Positions 41,149 through 51,278 of a stretch of 64,000 bases of DNA are shown here, one piece after another; within the stretch, counting starts at the first letter, position 1; every line of letters starts with the position of its first letter. A program made the position numbers and the translations under genes. Source of the stretch: Rhynchopus sp. YZ270_cl-10 (taxonomy: Eukaryota > Euglenozoa > Diplonemea > Diplonemida > Diplonemidae); the NCBI GenBank assembly GCA_964035575.1, contig OZ037871.1, positions 558,001-622,000 of the forward strand. Direction: 5' to 3'. Under the pieces are notes generated by a model. That model saw nothing but the letters and a program-made list of their open reading frames with translations. It ran no database searches and was not told where the DNA came from.

Positions 41149-44119
41149 TTAAAAAATGAGATTGGCACATGCGTTGCAACTTCCTGTTACAAATGCGGGT
41201 AGATCTGACCAGGGGAGAATTCCTCTGTTTTTGCAGTCACATGGACACCTCTTTTCGGTTCCTGGGAAGTTGGGGATATGCCCGTAGACTTGAAGGGAGG
41301 AGATGGTGATGTACGCGAGCCACAGGCTTCCCATGAAGATTGCGATGGGTTTTCTCATAGGTCCTCCGATTTCACCACCTTGCTTGAAGCGAAGAACAAC
41401 GAGCGTGAGGAGGCAAATGGTCGCCGTCACTGTGAATACGAACACCGAGAAGCCGATGCTCCCAGACGGCACAATGAAGCACTCTCCCTTCGATGTGTAG
41501 TACAACGACGCAATCACCCACGGCATGCCCAGCCCAAGGAAGACGTTCACGGAGTTGCTCCCCGTCACGTTCCCCACAGCCGCGTCAGCGTACTCCTCAT
41601 TCTCCGCTGCCTGCTTCGAGGCAAAGGTATCCGGCAGTGAGGTGCCCAAGGCAACGAAGGTGATAGCCGTGACGCTGTCCTTAAGACCCATCACACAGCC
41701 AAGCAGCCCCGCAATCTCCGCAACCATAGCAGTGACCAGGCCAATAAAGAACAGCGAGATGCAGAAGCACGCCCACCCGCCGCCAATATGCGGAGGCGGT
41801 ACCAGGGCGAAAAGGATCTTCCAGAAGAAGGTGAAAAAGTGCATCGTGTACGCAAGGTTCGACGGTGTCTCCTCCCCGCCAATGTTCATCGCCTCGCGGA
41901 ACTGCCCACCCCACGACACATGCGCAGGAACGCCGTCGTCATTCGCCTGGTTCATGACGTCCTTTACAAGCGAGACCACCTTCCTGTCCGCCTCAATCAC
42001 AATGCGTGTTGTTGTCAGCGTGCCAAGCCGCCCGCCGGCCTTGCCCTCAACAGAGGTGAGGTGCACAAAGAAGAAGTCTTCGCGCGCATACTGCGAACGG
42101 TCAATGATGGGGATTTCAATGACCTTTTGGGTTTCTCCTGGGGAGAAGTTGATGTGGCCCTGCTGGGAGATGTAGTCACCTTGGGACTTTGCTGTGCCGT
42201 CTTCAGTACGGTATTTAACGAGGAGGGAGCCGGTGCAGCCGTTCTCACGCATGACCTCGATCTTGGCACTGCCGCAGGACTCCGGGACGTTCATGAAGTT
42301 GTCGCGGAAGCGGATGTCGCCTGGGAGATCGTCGTCGATGATGGTGATGAGTGCCATGTTCACGTCGCCCACGGCGTTGGGCATGGTGTCTGCGGCAGGC
42401 TCGAGCTTGCATGTGAACAGCATGTCCGCATTGCGGACGTCGTTGTCAATGATCGCTATCTTGATGTCTTTGTCCGCACACTCATTGTCTTCAAACACCA
42501 GCACCCCCTCCTTCCTGTGGTAGTGCACACCATCCACCGCAGTCAGGTCTGCAGTGGAGTAGCGCAATGAGAGCTTGCCTTTGCTTGCGTGGTGGCGGCG
42601 GACCTTAAGCCACACCACACCCTCGCCCTCCAGCACGGAGTATGAGGGGCTCACAAACTCCACCACTCCGGTGTCGGGCATATCACCGCGGGAGCGTTCT
42701 GTTTGAAGGAATACAATAGGGTTGAGGAGGTTGAGGGAGTTGAGGAATGAGCTAAGGTTATTTGAATTTTAGAAAAAGGAGATGAAAAAAATGGGGACAT
42801 ACCCATCGGCGTTGGGGCCACCTTGTTTCCGAAGCGTTCGGAGGAAAGGTGTTTGTGCGATCCGCTGCCTTTGGAGATCGCACCCCTGATGGCGTTCATC
42901 CTGTAGTGCCCGGAGTTGAGCTTCTTGTGTGGGCGCAGCTTGTCAAGCTCTTCTTTGATGTCGTCCTCGGTGAGAGAGCCGCCCTTCTTGTTCTTTGCGC
43001 TGCTGATGATGTTGAGCACTTCATCCTCGTTGCAGCCAACAAACTTCGCGTCCAGCACCTTCGAACGCCTGCGTTCCTGCGGCTGTCCCTCCTCTTCGTC
43101 TGCAACAGACCCGTCGTCGTCGTCCTTCGACTTCATAAAGTAGTTCCTGTCCTGCAAAAATGCGAACAAAACCAACAAAGGGAAGAACGCCAGCGTCGCA
43201 AACGCCTCCCACACATCAACAACATCGGGTGTATTGATCAGCAGGACAATAATCATCCATACATAGGCAAAGATCGAGGCAAGCGCAGTGATCACAAAGA
43301 CACCAAACTCCTTGATCTTCTTGACCTCCTTCAAAGACCACATGCAGATCGCAGTGATCATGAGCAGGTTAAATGCAGCACTGCCCACAATCGTGGACGG
43401 GCCCAACTCTCCAGGCACTTTGTCAAGGTTGCTGACTGTCTCCACAACGGAGAGGAGGATCTCTGGTGCGCTGGACCCGAGGGCGAGAAGGGTAAGGTTG
43501 GCGACCGTTTCGTTCCAGATGGTGTACATGATGACCTTTTCCTTCTCTTTGCCTTTCTCCTTCATGACAACAACCTTTTCCTTTTCGGCTGTGATGTGCT
43601 CGATGCCTGCCATGAAGAGATCGCTGATGATGGCAACACCGAGGAAGAGGTAGAAGAGGCACAGCATGTAAATGAAGCCACGAAGGCCGGCAGGCCAGGC
43701 GCTCTCTGCAGGCACTGTGACGTAGGACGAACAGAAGGTGAGGCCCTTGTCAAGACGAAGCACCATGTCCACGCCGTTCTTGAACGTCCAACGACGCTCG
43801 TTGAAGCCAGCGTTCGTGTCGTCAAGCGTGTCGCCAGTCTCGTAGTCCGAAATGCTCCGGCCGAATATATCAACGGTACGGTTCGTCATCACCATCGGGA
43901 AGTTCATGCGTTTGTTAACCTGTGCCGATTCTGTCACATTGTACTCCTGTCCCGACACCATAACATGCTCAACGCCATACAAAAAGACGAAAAAGCACAC
44001 AAATACGCCGACTTGATTTGCAGCTCGTCTGTAAGAATAAAAATATTAACAAAAATGAACAAATCATTGTTTATAAATCTGGTGGTAATAGTATACGGTG
44101 TAATTATGGCGGTATTCAT
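41149..44119 (-). CDS. NCX-type Na+/Ca2+ exchanger (SLC8-like) with two Calx-beta domains
   Basis: Three exons: 44119-44097, 44028-42803 and 42698-41149. Introns are GTATAC...ACAG (68 bp) and GTATGT...ACAG. Phases agree, giving 932 residues. The 23-nt first exon completes a signal-anchor N-terminus (VGVFVCFFVFLYG). The extracellular part has NVT and NRT glycosylation sites. Alpha-1 repeat: NLTLLALGSSAPEILLSVVE. A cytosolic loop carries an acidic DDDDG patch and two Calx-beta domains (from GVVEFVSPSYSVLEGEG and from DIRFRDNFMNVPES, each ending in DND- or DRS-type loops). Alpha-2 repeat: TFVALGTSLPDTFASK, then GNVTGSNSVNVFLGLG. This is the animal SLC8 architecture: electrogenic 3Na+/1Ca2+ exchange at the plasma membrane, with Ca2+ regulation by Calx-beta. 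The tail is Cys-rich. Confidence 0.93.
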
Positions 44120-44235
44120 TAGGTCGGTTTTAATGATGTCGTTTTCCAACTGGACCCCTCCGGGCGTAAAGCGTTTATGATTACCGGTAACAAATTGCTA
44201 TATTTTTATTGACCCCATTTTAGGGCATAACTAGG

Positions 44236-44412
44236 TCGTCACACGACGGGACCCAGTGACGAGTGACAAGTGAAAAAGGTGACAAGTAAATGACAAGTAA
44301 ATAACCTATATCTCCATAGAAAGTGACTTGTCATGACAAGTGACTTTTTTGTCATATTATGACAAGTGAAATGACATGTGATTTCACTTGTCACTTGTCA
44401 CTGGGTCCCGCC
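44236..44412. repeat. Foldback with GTGACAAGT subrepeats
   Basis: GACGGGACCCAGTGACGAGT and its near-complement CACTTGTCACTGGGTCCCGC form the ends. GTGACAAGT/ACTTGTCAC units fill the interior. Confidence 0.75.
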
Positions 44413-44877
44413 GTGCATGTGGGTCATTAACTCCCCCCCTACCCCCATCACCCACCCACATCCATCTCCATCATTGCATACCTAACGTAGTACCCTGATC
44501 TCGTCACAGTGGGCAATGCACGCGCTTTTCGCATTCGGGCAAGCCCATGGGAATGCAGGATACTATTTGCCCCCGCCATAGCAGGCGGGGTCGCAGCAAC
44601 ACGTCCGTGCACGCGCCCCTCCCCCCTCACCTAGACACGGGGGGTGCTGTCTCCCGTCAGGATCAAAAAGGGCTACGCACAAAAAATATGAAAGGGGTTG
44701 AACGAGAAACAAAAAAAGGGGGGGAAGTGTAAGGAAGCAAAGTCGGGATAATTCAAGGGGCAAGAGAGGGGGGGGGAGAAGGGGATAGCGTCTGTAGGAG
44801 GGAGTGTGTTTGGGGGATAGGTGGGTTTTTTTCTTGTGTTTAAGGCGTGGAAGAGAGATGAGAAAAGAAGAAGAAAA

Positions 44878-44980
44878 TATGAGGTGATCCAGTCTCACGC
44901 TTTTTCACACATTTTCACTTGGTTTCACACGTTTTCACGGTGTGGAAAAGTGTGGAAAAGTGTGCGCTGGATCACCTCAA
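44878..44980. repeat. Foldback with TTTTCACAC subrepeats
   Basis: GAGGTGATCCAG and CTGGATCACCTC ends. Interior TTTTCACAC/GTGTGGAAAA pairs. Family C copy 5 begins directly after it. Confidence 0.7.
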
Positions 44981-44992
44981 AATATGACTTTA

Positions 44993-45030
44993 AATACAAA
45001 ACCCTCTCGTGAACAGTCTACCGTTGGTAC
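44993..45030. ncRNA. Hairpin family C, copy 5
   Basis: TGACTTTAAATACAAAACCC then TCTCGTGAACAGTCTACC. Confidence 0.4.
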
Positions 45031-45099
45031 CTCCAATGCTACCAGCGCTACAAAGAGCATGATACACGCTACAAGTAGCGTGCTACTGAACTACTAGTA

Positions 45100-45256
45100 A
45101 CACTGTTGGCGTGGCTGAAAGGGGGTGCTATTGGTGTGCTATTTTCTGCTAATTCTGGGCATCTGGATTTTTTGGTGCGGCTGAAGGGAGGTGCTATTTT
45201 GTGCTACTTTCTGCTATTTTCTGCTATTTTGGGGTCGTCAGCCACACCAACTGTAA
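45100..45256. repeat. Foldback with GTGCTATT subrepeats
   Basis: GTTGGCGTGGCTGA and TCAGCCACACCAAC ends. Interior repeats of GTGCTATTTTCTGCTA. Confidence 0.65.
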
Positions 45257-45303
45257 CAGAAAAATTCAAAAAATAGATGTGTATGTACTACATCCACCGG
45301 TGC

Positions 45304-45356
45304 ACCGGGCTGGACCCCAACCATACAGTCCTACGTCCTTTTCGTGGTTTACATCT
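45304..45356. ncRNA. Dispersed family G, copy 2
   Basis: CCGGGCTGGACCCC, CAGTCCTAC, TTTTCGTGGTTTACATCT. Same order as copy 1. Confidence 0.4.
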
Positions 45357-45462
45357 AAAGAAAAGAGGGATGGGAGAGGGGCTAGGAAGTCGATTAGGTA
45401 AGCGTTGCCATGGGCACCTTAATGCAATTAGAGTGAAACGAAAAGAGAACCAGGGGTTTTTT

Positions 45463-45501
45463 TGTAAGATGAACCTAAGTCTCGTTGTGCATAGTCACCT
45501 A
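45463..45501. ncRNA. Hairpin family A, copy 11
   Basis: AAGATGAACCTAAGTCTCGT then TGTGCATAGTCACCT. Confidence 0.35.
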
Positions 45502-45938
45502 AAGGGGGGGCAGTTGAGGGGTTGAATATACAAAACAAAACAGACCTTAGTGTGGGCTTGATGGGATTGTCCTCCTGCCCGTCCCTAGTGGCAAATGAAG
45601 TGCTATTTAAACCCAGGCAAGGGTAAAGACAACAGATCAGGTCCATTTCAGAGTGGAGTTAGACCCCAAATAACTCTGTTGAGAATCCCATTCTGAGATA
45701 GGATTGTTGCGCACAATATAAAATAAAAAATAAAAAAACAAAAAATGCTAGAAAAAAACGTTTGGCTGTTTTACAGAACGACACATCGCATCTCTGACAT
45801 AAAGAGAGATGTGACCATAAGAAGCTCCTGTCCATTCTTGTGAACTGTTACGCAAAACCAGAACGCCTTTTTTTTGACAAAAACTCACAACCAATTATTT
45901 CCACAATGAGACTCGATTTAAAAATAAAATAATATATA
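45502..45938. other. Gene-free spacer
   Basis: No gene seen. A small CATCTCT/AGAGATG hairpin lies at 45791-45815. Confidence 0.4.
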
Positions 45939-45939
45939 T

Positions 45940-46089
45940 AATTATTGGGTAATTATTACCCCATAATTACACGCAGGTGTGTTTTTTGTCACGAGTGACC
46001 TAAACCCACGAGCGAAGCGAGTGGGTTTAGGGAACAAGTGACAAAAAACACACCTAAGTGTAATTATCTGGTAATAATTTCACATAATT
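45940..46089. repeat. Foldback with GAGCGAAGCGAG centre
   Basis: Arms of about 73 bp: GGTAATTATTACCCCATAAT, TTTTTTGTCACGAGTGACCT, AAACCCAC and their complements, meeting at GAGCGAAGCGAG. Confidence 0.8.
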
Positions 46090-46092
46090 AGT

Positions 46093-46710
46093 TTTTTTTT
46101 TATCGTGCAATTTTTGACGAGTGTACAAATCCGGCGAGTCCCCGTCACCCTCCAGTCACTGTGCATGTCGATGATGGGAGGGTGTATGTGGGGTGTGGGA
46201 AATGTGCCGAAGTATGGATGTTGAACCGAAAAAGTGGGAGAGGGTATAATTATTTGTGATCATTTTTGGTTTGGGGTTGGGAATCACATTTCAACAAGTT
46301 GGTAACAACTGTCTATCCTTGGACGATGCGAAGCGTGAAGTTGAGGTTTCCGGTGTGTTTTTCCGGGATTTTTTTTTTTTTTTGGCGGATAATCAAAAAC
46401 GTGTTTGAGGGGCCTAGAACTGCTCAAATAGGTCAAATTTTGCTTTGAATGGGCTCAAATCGTCGAAATTAACCCTTATAGGGGGGAAAAAAAATTTTGC
46501 AGAGTCCCTTTCCCTTTGGCGACTTAGGATCACCAAAAGTGGGTTTGAGCGTGTAATTATTACCCATAATTACACGGCTGACATTTTTGGTCGCAAATCG
46601 CTAACGATTCATAATTACACGCTTGGTAATAATTACACGCTCCCAGATTATAATTTTTGGTTCTTCCTGAAGGATTTGTACACGAGTCAAAAATTACACG
46701 ATAAAAAAAT
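46093..46710. mobile_element. MITE with ~38-bp terminal inverted repeats
   Basis: Left TTTTTATCGTGCAATTTTTG, ACGAGTGTACAAATCC; right GGATTTGTACACGAGTC, AAAAATTACACGATAAAAA. The 540-bp interior has no transposase. It shares TAATTATTACC words with the adjacent foldback. Confidence 0.7.
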
Positions 46711-46894
46711 AAAATAAAACACACCGTAAAATGTATCAATTGTTAACCTTTCTCCCCATTGAGGTGGTGACACCTGGGGGACTGAAATAAACGCTGAAAT
46801 AAGTTGAAAGTGCACACGTCGCCTGAAATAAAAACCTTTGATCGGCAATACAAAGCCAGATGCATACACAACACACGCAGGCATGCCTCAGACA

Positions 46895-47125
46895 GATATT
46901 TAATACCGCCCATTAATTGCATCCCTTTCCAGTAAATCAGAATCGGGCTGTGCGTCCTCAAGGATTGGCACATCTCCCTTTCAGTGCGGCTTATGGGTTT
47001 GACACCCTAAGCCTTGCACACGTGTTAGACTCCTTGGTCCGTGTTTCAAGACGGGTAGTTAAAGGTCGCTATGTCAGGTGCCCACCCTACGTAAACTAAT
47101 CTGAGATACACACGCCTCACAAAGA
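46895..47125 (-). rRNA. LSU (28S) rRNA fragment, domain I/II junction
   Basis: On the minus strand CCCGTCTTGAAACACGGACC then AAGGAGTCTAACACGTGTGC is the universally conserved LSU segment. It is followed by GGTGTCAAACCCATA and a diverged ACTGAAAGGGAGATG block. The flanks diverge rapidly, so this is a partial or degenerate copy rather than a working rRNA gene. It is the neighbour, in LSU order, of the 7.9-kb fragment but lies on the opposite strand. Confidence 0.85.
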
Positions 47126-47476
47126 CCGCAACCCGAAGGAGTGATACTTAATGAGGACATGACATGGATTATTGTACTGATGGATGGCGTTCAAATGCGA
47201 TAATATCAAGCATTTTGGTACGTTGGTTTTTGGGGTTAAGGCAATGGGGATTTGTACGCTAAATAGAAATCACATTTGCACTTTAATCGTTGTGTCACAC
47301 AAATCTGCACAACTAAAACAAAGGGGGAAGTTAATGTCTCAGAAGCGGGGATGGGGGATAAACGTTGAAGTTAAACTTTAATAGCCGTAAAATTATTTCC
47401 TCAAGCCAAAATCCTTCTAGGAGCGGAGTTTTAAGAATGCCATAATTGACGTCTGGAAATAATTGCAGTGGAGGTA

Positions 47477-47571
47477 TTTTAGCCGGGTTTCCCACACAAA
47501 AAATAATTACCGTGTAATTATAGGAAATAATTACACGGTAATTATTTTTTGTGTGGGAAACCCGGCTAAAA
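47477..47571. repeat. Near-perfect foldback, 95 bp
   Basis: TTTTAGCCGGGTTTCCCACA, CAAAAAATAATTACCGTGTA and exact complements meet at a TAGG-type loop. It sits between the two LSU-like stretches, as if inserted into them. Confidence 0.85.
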
Positions 47572-47609
47572 AAAAAATCGCGATTTTTTTTCTTTTTTTC
47601 TTTTGTGAA

Positions 47610-47960
47610 CACCCCGGGTTTGATACCTGTACCGCAGGCATTCCTCTGAGTCTAACGATTGATAATCAGAGCTCGGTTTGTTGTCAAAGACATCTTCCAC
47701 CATGCATTGAGGAGGGTAAGACAGTGGTCGCAGTTTGTACTTGATAGCATTACAACATTTAACTTCTCCACGGGGGTCTTGGGCCGTTCACTCGGTTATA
47801 CCTTGACCAGCGGAAGAGGCCTTTTTGGTCTCTAGAATATCCGGTATTCCCGAACGGAGGCACACTTTGTGTGTTACTACGACCTGGCAACTTCCAGCAG
47901 TAGGTTAAGTAATGCTTTCTTGTAAATTGTTGGATCATTTATCTCCTCAGTGCATGAATG
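47610..47960 (-). rRNA. Possible diverged LSU domain I fragment
   Basis: The minus strand reads GGTATAACCGAGTGAACGGC, resembling the start of LSU (GTAACGGCGAGTGAA...). Further on come AAATGTTGTAATGC and GGTGGAAGATGTCTTTGAC, in the order expected for domain I. Identity is low. It lies upstream, in rRNA sense, of the secure fragment at 46.9-47.1 kb, which supports the call. It could be unrelated. Confidence 0.35.
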
Positions 47961-48047
47961 CCCCACGTGACTGGACACTTTTGTGTTTGTCAAGTGGACT
48001 GTCTGGTCACTTCTCAGTGACTGGCGGGTTGGCTGTGGTTGCCCTGT

Positions 48048-48135
48048 CACGACTTACCTGTGTACCTGTGTACCTGTGTACCTGTGTACCTGTGTACCTG
48101 TGTACCTGTGTACCTGTGTACCTGTGTACCTGGGT
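48048..48135. repeat. TGTACCTG tandem repeat
   Basis: About ten units of an 8-bp repeat (TGTACCTG), edged by GTGACTGG-type words. Confidence 0.8.
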
Positions 48136-48239
48136 GACTGGGTACGTACCTGGGTAAATGTGACCAGGTGACCTGGTCAGACCTCTGACCAGCGCACCGT
48201 GACAGCACAGGCTGCCGAAAACGGATTTTGGCTTTCGGA

Positions 48240-48418
48240 AATAATTTTACGGCAATTAAATATCAAATTCCATGCAATTATTTCACAGAAAATTGCACTC
48301 GGAGGTGTATTTTTCACTCGTTTTGTTAATTGCACTCGCTGCGCTCGTGCAATTAACCACTCGTGAAAAAAACACCTCCTCGTAGCAATTATGGTGAAAT
48401 AATTGCATAGTAATTAAA
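48240..48418. repeat. Foldback with CTCGCTGCGCTCG centre
   Basis: GCAATTAAATA/TAATTAAATA-type ends, TGCAATTATTTCAC / GTGAAATAATTGCA arms, AATTGCACTCG and GGAGGTGT pairs, centre ACTCGCTGCGCTCGT. Confidence 0.7.
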
Positions 48419-48586
48419 TACTATTAAAGTGAGGAGGGTGTGCAGGTTTTGGAAAGTGACAAAAAATGACAAAACAACAAATCCCCGCTTTGCACACCCT
48501 CCTGATACCAACCACCCTCCCCTCACCCATTGACCGTTGCCGTGAATGCTTCCTTTGTTGTCAAGGAAGAAAAAAGAAAAGAGTTA

Positions 48587-48620
48587 GTAAGATGAAGGTA
48601 TCTCTCATGCACACGTCTTC
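48587..48620. ncRNA. Hairpin family B, copy
   Basis: AAGATGAAGGTATCTCTCAT then GCACACGTCTT. Outer AAGA/TCTT pair. Confidence 0.3.
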
Positions 48621-48990
48621 TTTAAAAAAAAAGAACTCACCCCATAAAAGCTCACGGCATGTATCGCTGCTGCATAACGAAGATCTCGATATGTGGGTGC
48701 TGTTTTTCGTTATTGTATTTTGCTCATTTTGCTTCCCTTTAGTTTGTTTTTTTCTTTTCTACTTCGTTATGAGAGACGGATTAACACCAAGACAAAAAAA
48801 AAGAGAGAAGAATAAATAAAGACGTTTATTTCACCTGGTGACAATAACATCGTTATTTTTTCACTGCGACCTACTTTTTTGTGAGGAACATATAACCTCT
48901 CAGTATTGTAGATAAAAATATTTCTGTGGATCTTGTGCACACACGAACACATCTTTTTCCAAAAAATATATAAAAAAACTGTAGTTGCTG

Positions 48991-49048
48991 ATGCAGGCAC
49001 CTCCGACTGACCCACGTACGATACCAGCCATCCGGATGAAAGCACAAG
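48991..49048. ncRNA. Dispersed family D, copy 5 (most complete)
   Basis: GATGCAGGCACCTCCGACTG, ACCCACGTACGATACCAGCC, ATCCGGATGAAAGCACAA. Confidence 0.45.
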
Positions 49049-49103
49049 AAGAAAAAGAAAAAAGAAAGGTAAAATTGATAGCGAAATAAAAAGAAAAAGC
49101 AAA

Positions 49104-49143
49104 AAAAGATGCATCTAAGCCTCCGCGCGGTTAGTCACCTTAA
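49104..49143. ncRNA. Hairpin family A, copy 12
   Basis: AAGATGCATCTAAGCCTCCG then CGCGGTTAGTCACCTT. Confidence 0.35.
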
Positions 49144-49442
49144 ATAACGATTCAAAATATCTACGCACAATGGCACAGTATCTTGATATATCAATAAAAA
49201 CCCCTTTTGCACACGACGCTTATCCTAATAGCGCAATAAGGGGAAATAGGGGGGTAAGGAGAATGGTTAAGAGGGGAAGAGAATAACAACGGAGGAGGGA
49301 AAACAGCAAATGAAAAGAGTAATCTTTGACAACAGAACAACTTACAAAAAAAAAAATCTGGGAAAGACAGAAATAAACCCCCCCTCCATACCCTCCCCTA
49401 CCCCAAATAACGATCTAATAAGCTTTTTCTACTCCCCCCTAT

Positions 49443-50048
49443 TCACTTCTCAGGACCAACACTTTCAAGATATTTCCCGTAGACTTCAAGGAAGACGGGG
49501 GAGAACTTGACTTGGGGTGGGTCTTGTGGAGAAACGGGGGGGAGGAGGGTGTTAGGCATGTCAGAGAGAGCGGAGACTACGGTACCGTCCTCGGAGTGGT
49601 CATCAATGTGTTCAGAGAGGAGCTGGGCGCTGAGGTGCGTGCGTGGGGCAGGCTCGCTTTCCCTTTCCCTCTCCGTTTCCCTTTCCGTTTCCCTGTCTCC
49701 TTCTTCTGCCGATGATGAAAGCGTGGGTGACGGCGGTGATGATCTCTCCAAAACCTGCAGTGGTGCTGGGGCTGTATAAGGTATTTCGGTCTCCACCTCC
49801 CTCACGTCCATCCGGATGTCATCTATCGAAGCAACAGCAGACCGTTGCTTGCCTGCTACCCGCAAGCCCGCCGCCCGACGCAGCCTCTGCCAATACACCA
49901 AGGCCAGCACCGCAAACGCAGCAACCACAGCCTGCACCCGCCCCTCCCGGGTGTTGAGTGCTAAGATCTCAACAGCGGCTTGCCATAATGATATTACCCG
50001 CTTTGCGTCACGCATGTCAGCATGAGCGACACGGAGAGGCCAACCCAT
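49443..50048 (-). CDS. Single-pass membrane protein of unknown function
   Basis: A 201-residue frame starting at MGWPLRVAHADM; upstream in-frame sequence is just translated GGGGAGAG repeat. A hydrophobic helix VQAVVAAFAVLALVYW (about 38-53) is followed by a basic WQRLRRAA patch. The segment at about 70-90 is acidic. A Glu/Arg/Thr-rich stretch (GDRETERETERERESE) comes from a GGAAACGGAAAGG-type repeat. The C-terminus PVFLEVYGKYLESV looks amphipathic. No known domain. It could be a tail-out membrane adaptor. Confidence 0.55.
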   Translation of the reverse strand: MGWPLRVAHADMRDAKRVISLWQAAVEILALNTREGRVQAVVAAFAVLALVYWQRLRRAAGLRVAGKQRSAVASIDDIRMDVREVETEIPYTAPAPLQVLERSSPPSPTLSSSAEEGDRETERETERERESEPAPRTHLSAQLLSEHIDDHSEDGTVVSALSDMPNTLLPPVSPQDPPQVKFSPVFLEVYGKYLESVGPEK

Positions 50049-50059
50049 GTTCCTTGAAT

Positions 50060-50150
50060 GAGTAAGGGGGAGAGGGGGGAGAGAGGAGAGGGGGGAGGGA
50101 GGAGAGGGGGGAGGGAGGAGAGGGGGGAGGGAGGGGGGGTCCGGAAAGAT
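50060..50150. repeat. GGGGGGAGAG array
   Basis: Purine-only tandem repeat just upstream of the preceding gene's ATG (coding-strand CCCTCTCC). Confidence 0.85.
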
Positions 50151-50471
50151 AAAAAGACCAGTCTTTATTCTTTGCTCAAAGTCAAACAAGTTTGTGTTGA
50201 AGAGAAAAAGCCCCCCCCCCCCCCCCCCTAACCAAAAACAAACCCGATGTGAAGTAAAACGTACGGGGGAGGAGAAACACACCGACTAGGGAATCAAAAA
50301 TTGAAAATCCTGATGAAGGAGGTGTTGTTTATTCCCGGTCCCCTTCCAACCTTACCGTAAGTAAGTGGTAGAAAATATCAAAAAGTGAGAGGAATTGTCG
50401 CTATTATTTTTATGTCTTTTTATCCGAACCCCCCAATCCGCAGCAAAGCTGCTCAAACAAGTTTGATTGTG

Positions 50472-50580
50472 AAGAGGGGGGAGAGGGGAGAGGGGGGAGA
50501 GAGGAGAGGGGGGAGAGGGGGGAGAGGGGGGAGAGGGGAGAGGGGGGAGAGAGGAGAGGGGGGAGGGAGGGGAGATCTGA
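50472..50580. repeat. GGGGGGAGAG array
   Basis: Purine tandem repeat. It is preceded by CCGCAGCAAAGCTGCTC, which recurs as CGCAGCGAAGCTGCTC before the next array. Confidence 0.85.
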
Positions 50581-50938
50581 GATAGATAGAGAGTACCTAA
50601 AAGACCCGCGAAGGGCGAACAGCAATGATGAAAACGGAGAGGAGGGAAGGGGGATACTTTTATCTCGAAATAGGCGCTACGATGAGGGGGGCGAATGTGG
50701 AAGCCGAAACAACCCAAAACAAATTCCAACAAAAAATCTGATGAAGATGGTGTGGTGATTTGGTGAGGGTAGAGACTGAAACATAAACGGACCCCGGCCA
50801 ACCAGGACAAAGCCTGAGGAAAATCAAATAAATATTCTGCCAAATAGCAGTGTGCGTGCCATGTCAAATCAAAAGGACGGTAGTCTCTATCAAAGATCTC
50901 CCAACACGCAGCGAAGCTGCTCCGCTAAAGCGTGTTTC

Positions 50939-51200
50939 AGGGGGAGAGAGGAGAGGGGGGAGAGGGGGAGAGGGGAGAGGGGGGAGAGGGGGGAGAGGGG
51001 GGAGAGGGGGGAGAGGGGGGAGAGAGGAGAGGGGGGAGAGAGGAGAGGGGGGAGAGGGGGGAGAGGGGGGAGAGAGGAGAGGGGGGAGAGGGAGGAGAGG
51101 GGGGAGAGGGGAGAGGGGGGAGAGGGGGGAGAGAGGAGAGGGGGGAGAGGGGAGAGGGGGGAGAGAGGAGAGGGGGGAGAGGGGAGAGGGGGGAGGGAGT
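50939..51200. repeat. GGGGGGAGAG array, ~260 bp
   Basis: Longest purine-only tract in the window. It lies between the LRR gene's stop codon and the membrane-protein gene. All-purine mirror-like sequence favours triplex or G-quadruplex structures. Confidence 0.9.
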
Positions 51201-51278
51201 TTAAAAAGTTGTGGTCCGATGTTTTTGTTCTACTGGTTTTTGCTCTCCCCCCATCCCCACTGTTTTGATTGATGACAG

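Larger units (their letters stand above)
48419..49442. other. Gene-free spacer
   Basis: AT-rich. Hairpin copies at 48587 (B), 48991 (D) and 49104 (A). No gene seen. Confidence 0.45.

Noticed and set aside
45540-45700. Another rRNA fragment
   Set aside because: No conserved SSU or LSU block could be matched on either strand.
48048-48180. Start of a larger foldback around the TGTACCTG repeat
   Set aside because: Only short words (CTGTCACG / CGTGACAG) are complementary; arms are too weak to define an element.
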